This document shows positions 13,213 to 14,678 of a stretch of DNA of 14,678 nucleotides, in pieces. The number at the start of each line of letters is the position of its first letter. Position 1 is the stretch's first letter. The position numbers were made by a program, and so were the translations under genes. The notes under the pieces were generated by a model. It saw only the letters and a list, made by a program, of their open reading frames with translations, was not told the origin of the DNA and ran no database searches. This stretch comes from an uncultured bacterium (GTDB lineage Bacteria; Cyanobacteriota; Vampirovibrionia; Gastranaerophilales; Gastranaerophilaceae), in contig CASGAK010000023.1 of NCBI GenBank assembly GCA_949299435.1, forward strand, positions 1 through 14,678. The letters are read 5' to 3'.

Positions 13213-14151
13213 ATGAAAGAATTTTTAACTAAGGCTATTACGCAAAAAACAGCAAGGATTGCCCTTATAATTTTTGTAATTTTATCAGCATTAATGTGTG
13301 TATACAGATTTAAGACTTACACATATCTAACAGTAGAATTCAATGACGCAAGACCTGTCAGAAATAAAATTCCAGTGTACTACAAGGGCTATAGAATCGG
13401 TAAAGTGGAAAAAATCAAACCCAGTGACAATTTTCAAACAACACTTGTGACAATTGTGCTGTATCCCAAGAATTTAAAATTACCTGCAAATACGACAGCT
13501 CTTTTGACGAGAGAAAAAAGAGAGCGAAAAGAAATTGATTTTATCAACTTAATTTATCCTGAAAAACCATCTGAAAACAATCTTATAAGCGGGGATAAAA
13601 TAAACGGATTTACGACAGTTGATATTGAAAATTACTTTTCAAGCAAAGCACTAACAGGAGAACTGGACGCACTAACCAATAATGCTAACGGGCTTATGGA
13701 AAGTTTAAAACTCACAAGTGATGCATTAACTGAATTTTTGAATGTATTGACAGCGACCGTAGATGAAAACAGACCTTCAATAAGGACTATGACGAGTAAT
13801 CTTGCACAAATGTCGAATAGTTTCAGACTTTTTGCTATAAAAATGAACAATTCTATGAGTGAAAACCAGTTAAAAAATACATTTTCAAATCTTGATAAAA
13901 CTTCATCAAGTGTTGTTGTCACAGCAAAAAATATTGAGGGAATAACGCAAAATATTGACTCGATAACCGGTGATATAAGCTCACAAGGAGCACAAATTTC
14001 ATCTTCCATATCAAATGCTGAATTAATTACGCAAAATTTAGCAGATATCACAGGCGGAATTAAAAATACAATGTCAAAGAATTTTGGCGGGCTTAGACTA
14101 ATTTTCGGAAAACCGATTACAGCACCAAAATGTAAAAGAACTTGCAGATAA
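13213..14151 (+). CDS. MCE/MlaD-family lipid-transport protein
   Basis: The 312-residue protein has a short cytoplasmic head, one membrane helix (about 14-31, ARIALIIFVILSALMCVY) and a single MCE domain at about 37-115. The domain has recognisable strands: YLTVEFNDARPVRNKIPVYY, KGYRIGKVEKI at 58-68, and LVTIVLY. This is the pattern of MlaD and other periplasmic hexameric-ring subunits that ferry phospholipids between the membranes. Residues about 140-290 form a long helical, Ser/Asn/Thr-rich tail with repeating asparagine-containing heptads (ITQNIDSITGD, LITQNLADITGG), like the needle-forming tails of longer MCE proteins. A basic C-terminus follows the phrase FGGLRLIFGKP. Partners that usually accompany it (MlaE permease, MlaF ATPase) are not in this window. 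No Shine-Dalgarno precedes the ATG. The family is confident; the exact system (Mla-like or other) is not. Confidence 0.88.
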   Translation: MKEFLTKAITQKTARIALIIFVILSALMCVYRFKTYTYLTVEFNDARPVRNKIPVYYKGYRIGKVEKIKPSDNFQTTLVTIVLYPKNLKLPANTTALLTREKRERKEIDFINLIYPEKPSENNLISGDKINGFTTVDIENYFSSKALTGELDALTNNANGLMESLKLTSDALTEFLNVLTATVDENRPSIRTMTSNLAQMSNSFRLFAIKMNNSMSENQLKNTFSNLDKTSSSVVVTAKNIEGITQNIDSITGDISSQGAQISSSISNAELITQNLADITGGIKNTMSKNFGGLRLIFGKPITAPKCKRTCR

Positions 14152-14160
14152 ATTTTAATT

Positions 14161-14678
14161 TTATCCGAGCATTTCAGCTTTTTTATAGCAAATTCTCGCC
14201 TCTTTAATTCTTTGCATCGCTGAGAGAATATCACCTTTCAAGGTATAATTGTATGCATCTTTATTCAACAAAAGCCCTTTATTTATATTCTCTAGTGCTT
14301 TTTTATAATCTTTTTCCTGATAATACAAGTTTGCAACTCTATAATAAGCGAGATCAGTCTTTTCATAATCCAAAGATGAATTATATGCTTTTATAGCACT
14401 TTCATAGTCAGAAAGCCCCTCTAGACACATTCCTTTGTATATAAAAGGGTGCGAGCTCGGTGAGGAAATTATTTGTTTGTTGAAATAATTTAAGGCTTTT
14501 GAAAAATTTTCTTTTTCAAAATATATTTTTCCAAGCTGGACATTATAATCTTCATCTTCTGTTTGAATATTGTTTTTTTGCATTGTCTTAATCACTTCAA
14601 TAGCTTTATCTTCCTGATCAAGTGCCATATATGAATATTTTTTATATTCATACGCTTTTCCGAATTTATCTTTTATCA
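14161..14678 (-). CDS. TPR-repeat protein, N-terminus beyond the window
   Basis: The frame ending at the TAA at 14161 stays open to the right edge. An internal ATG exists at 14628, but upstream codons (reading IKDKFGKAYEYKKYSY before that Met) continue without a stop, and they look like part of a TPR helix, so the true start lies outside. About 172 residues are visible. They contain at least four TPR hairpins, for example DYNVQLGKIYFEKENFSKAL, FIYKGMCLEGLSDYESAIKA, AYYRVANLYYQEKDYKKALE and AYNYTLKGDILSAMQRIKEA. TPRs bind other proteins; no catalytic domain is seen in this part. It converges on the MCE gene with only 9 bp between the two stops. The role is unknown. Confidence 0.85.
   Translation of the reverse strand, partial: IKDKFGKAYEYKKYSYMALDQEDKAIEVIKTMQKNNIQTEDEDYNVQLGKIYFEKENFSKALNYFNKQIISSPSSHPFIYKGMCLEGLSDYESAIKAYNSSLDYEKTDLAYYRVANLYYQEKDYKKALENINKGLLLNKDAYNYTLKGDILSAMQRIKEARICYKKAEMLG

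Noticed and set aside
14149..14166. GATAAA...TTTATC hairpin between the convergent MCE and TPR genes as a bidirectional terminator
   Set aside because: The stem is six A/T-rich pairs with a single G-C pair at its base and overlaps coding sequence; too weak to claim.

Overview
The window looks like chromosomal DNA from an AT-rich, diderm (outer-membrane) bacterium. It carries two lipid A genes (lpxI, lpxB), an LptD-like outer-membrane LPS assembly protein, an MCE/MlaD-type lipid-transport protein and a periplasmic M23 murein peptidase. LpxI instead of LpxH, low GC, and two large family-unknown proteins (a helical membrane protein and a small GNAT-like protein) fit a gut Vampirovibrionia/Melainabacteria lineage such as Gastranaerophilales. 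That placement is recalled from protein style, not searched. Nothing suggests a phage, plasmid, insertion sequence, CRISPR array or recent transfer, and no tRNA or rRNA was seen.

Left part (minus strand, about 273-4009): a STAND-type P-loop ATPase with a C-terminal TPR array overlaps rsmG (16S rRNA m7G527 methyltransferase) by 8 bp. After 19 bp comes an unknown 241-aa protein with a recognisable GNAT acetyl-CoA-binding signature. A strong rho-independent terminator at 60-85 belongs to a plus-strand gene that ends left of the window. The rest of 1-272 holds no supported gene.

Divergent control region (about 4010-4113): back-to-back promoters share a near-perfect inverted repeat (TGCAATTA-N9-TAATTGCA) that covers the -35 of the rightward promoter. 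It is a good candidate operator.

Central operon (plus strand, 4114-10326): a 34-aa single-pass membrane microprotein, an EnvC/NlpD-like M23 peptidase with intact zinc ligands, an LptD-like protein (TTG start), a class II aldolase (FucA-like), lpxI (GTG start) and lpxB (ATGA overlap with lpxI). Gaps are short (8, 25, 1, 36 and -4 bp), so this is probably one envelope-biogenesis transcription unit. LpxI and LpxB catalyse consecutive steps of lipid A synthesis (UDP-diacylglucosamine to lipid X to disaccharide-1-P), LptD inserts finished LPS, and the M23 enzyme remodels murein. The aldolase is the member whose role is not obvious.

Right part: a lineage-type membrane protein of unknown function (10395-12050), a dGTPase-like HD phosphohydrolase (12125-13150) and a solitary MCE-domain protein (13213-14151), each probably with its own promoter. 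A convergent TPR protein (14161-14678, minus) has its N-terminus beyond the window. Several genes outside the operon have a TATAAT-like box almost touching the ATG and no Shine-Dalgarno sequence, suggesting very short leaders or leaderless mRNAs. Genes inside the operon have clear Shine-Dalgarno sequences, even ahead of TTG and GTG starts.
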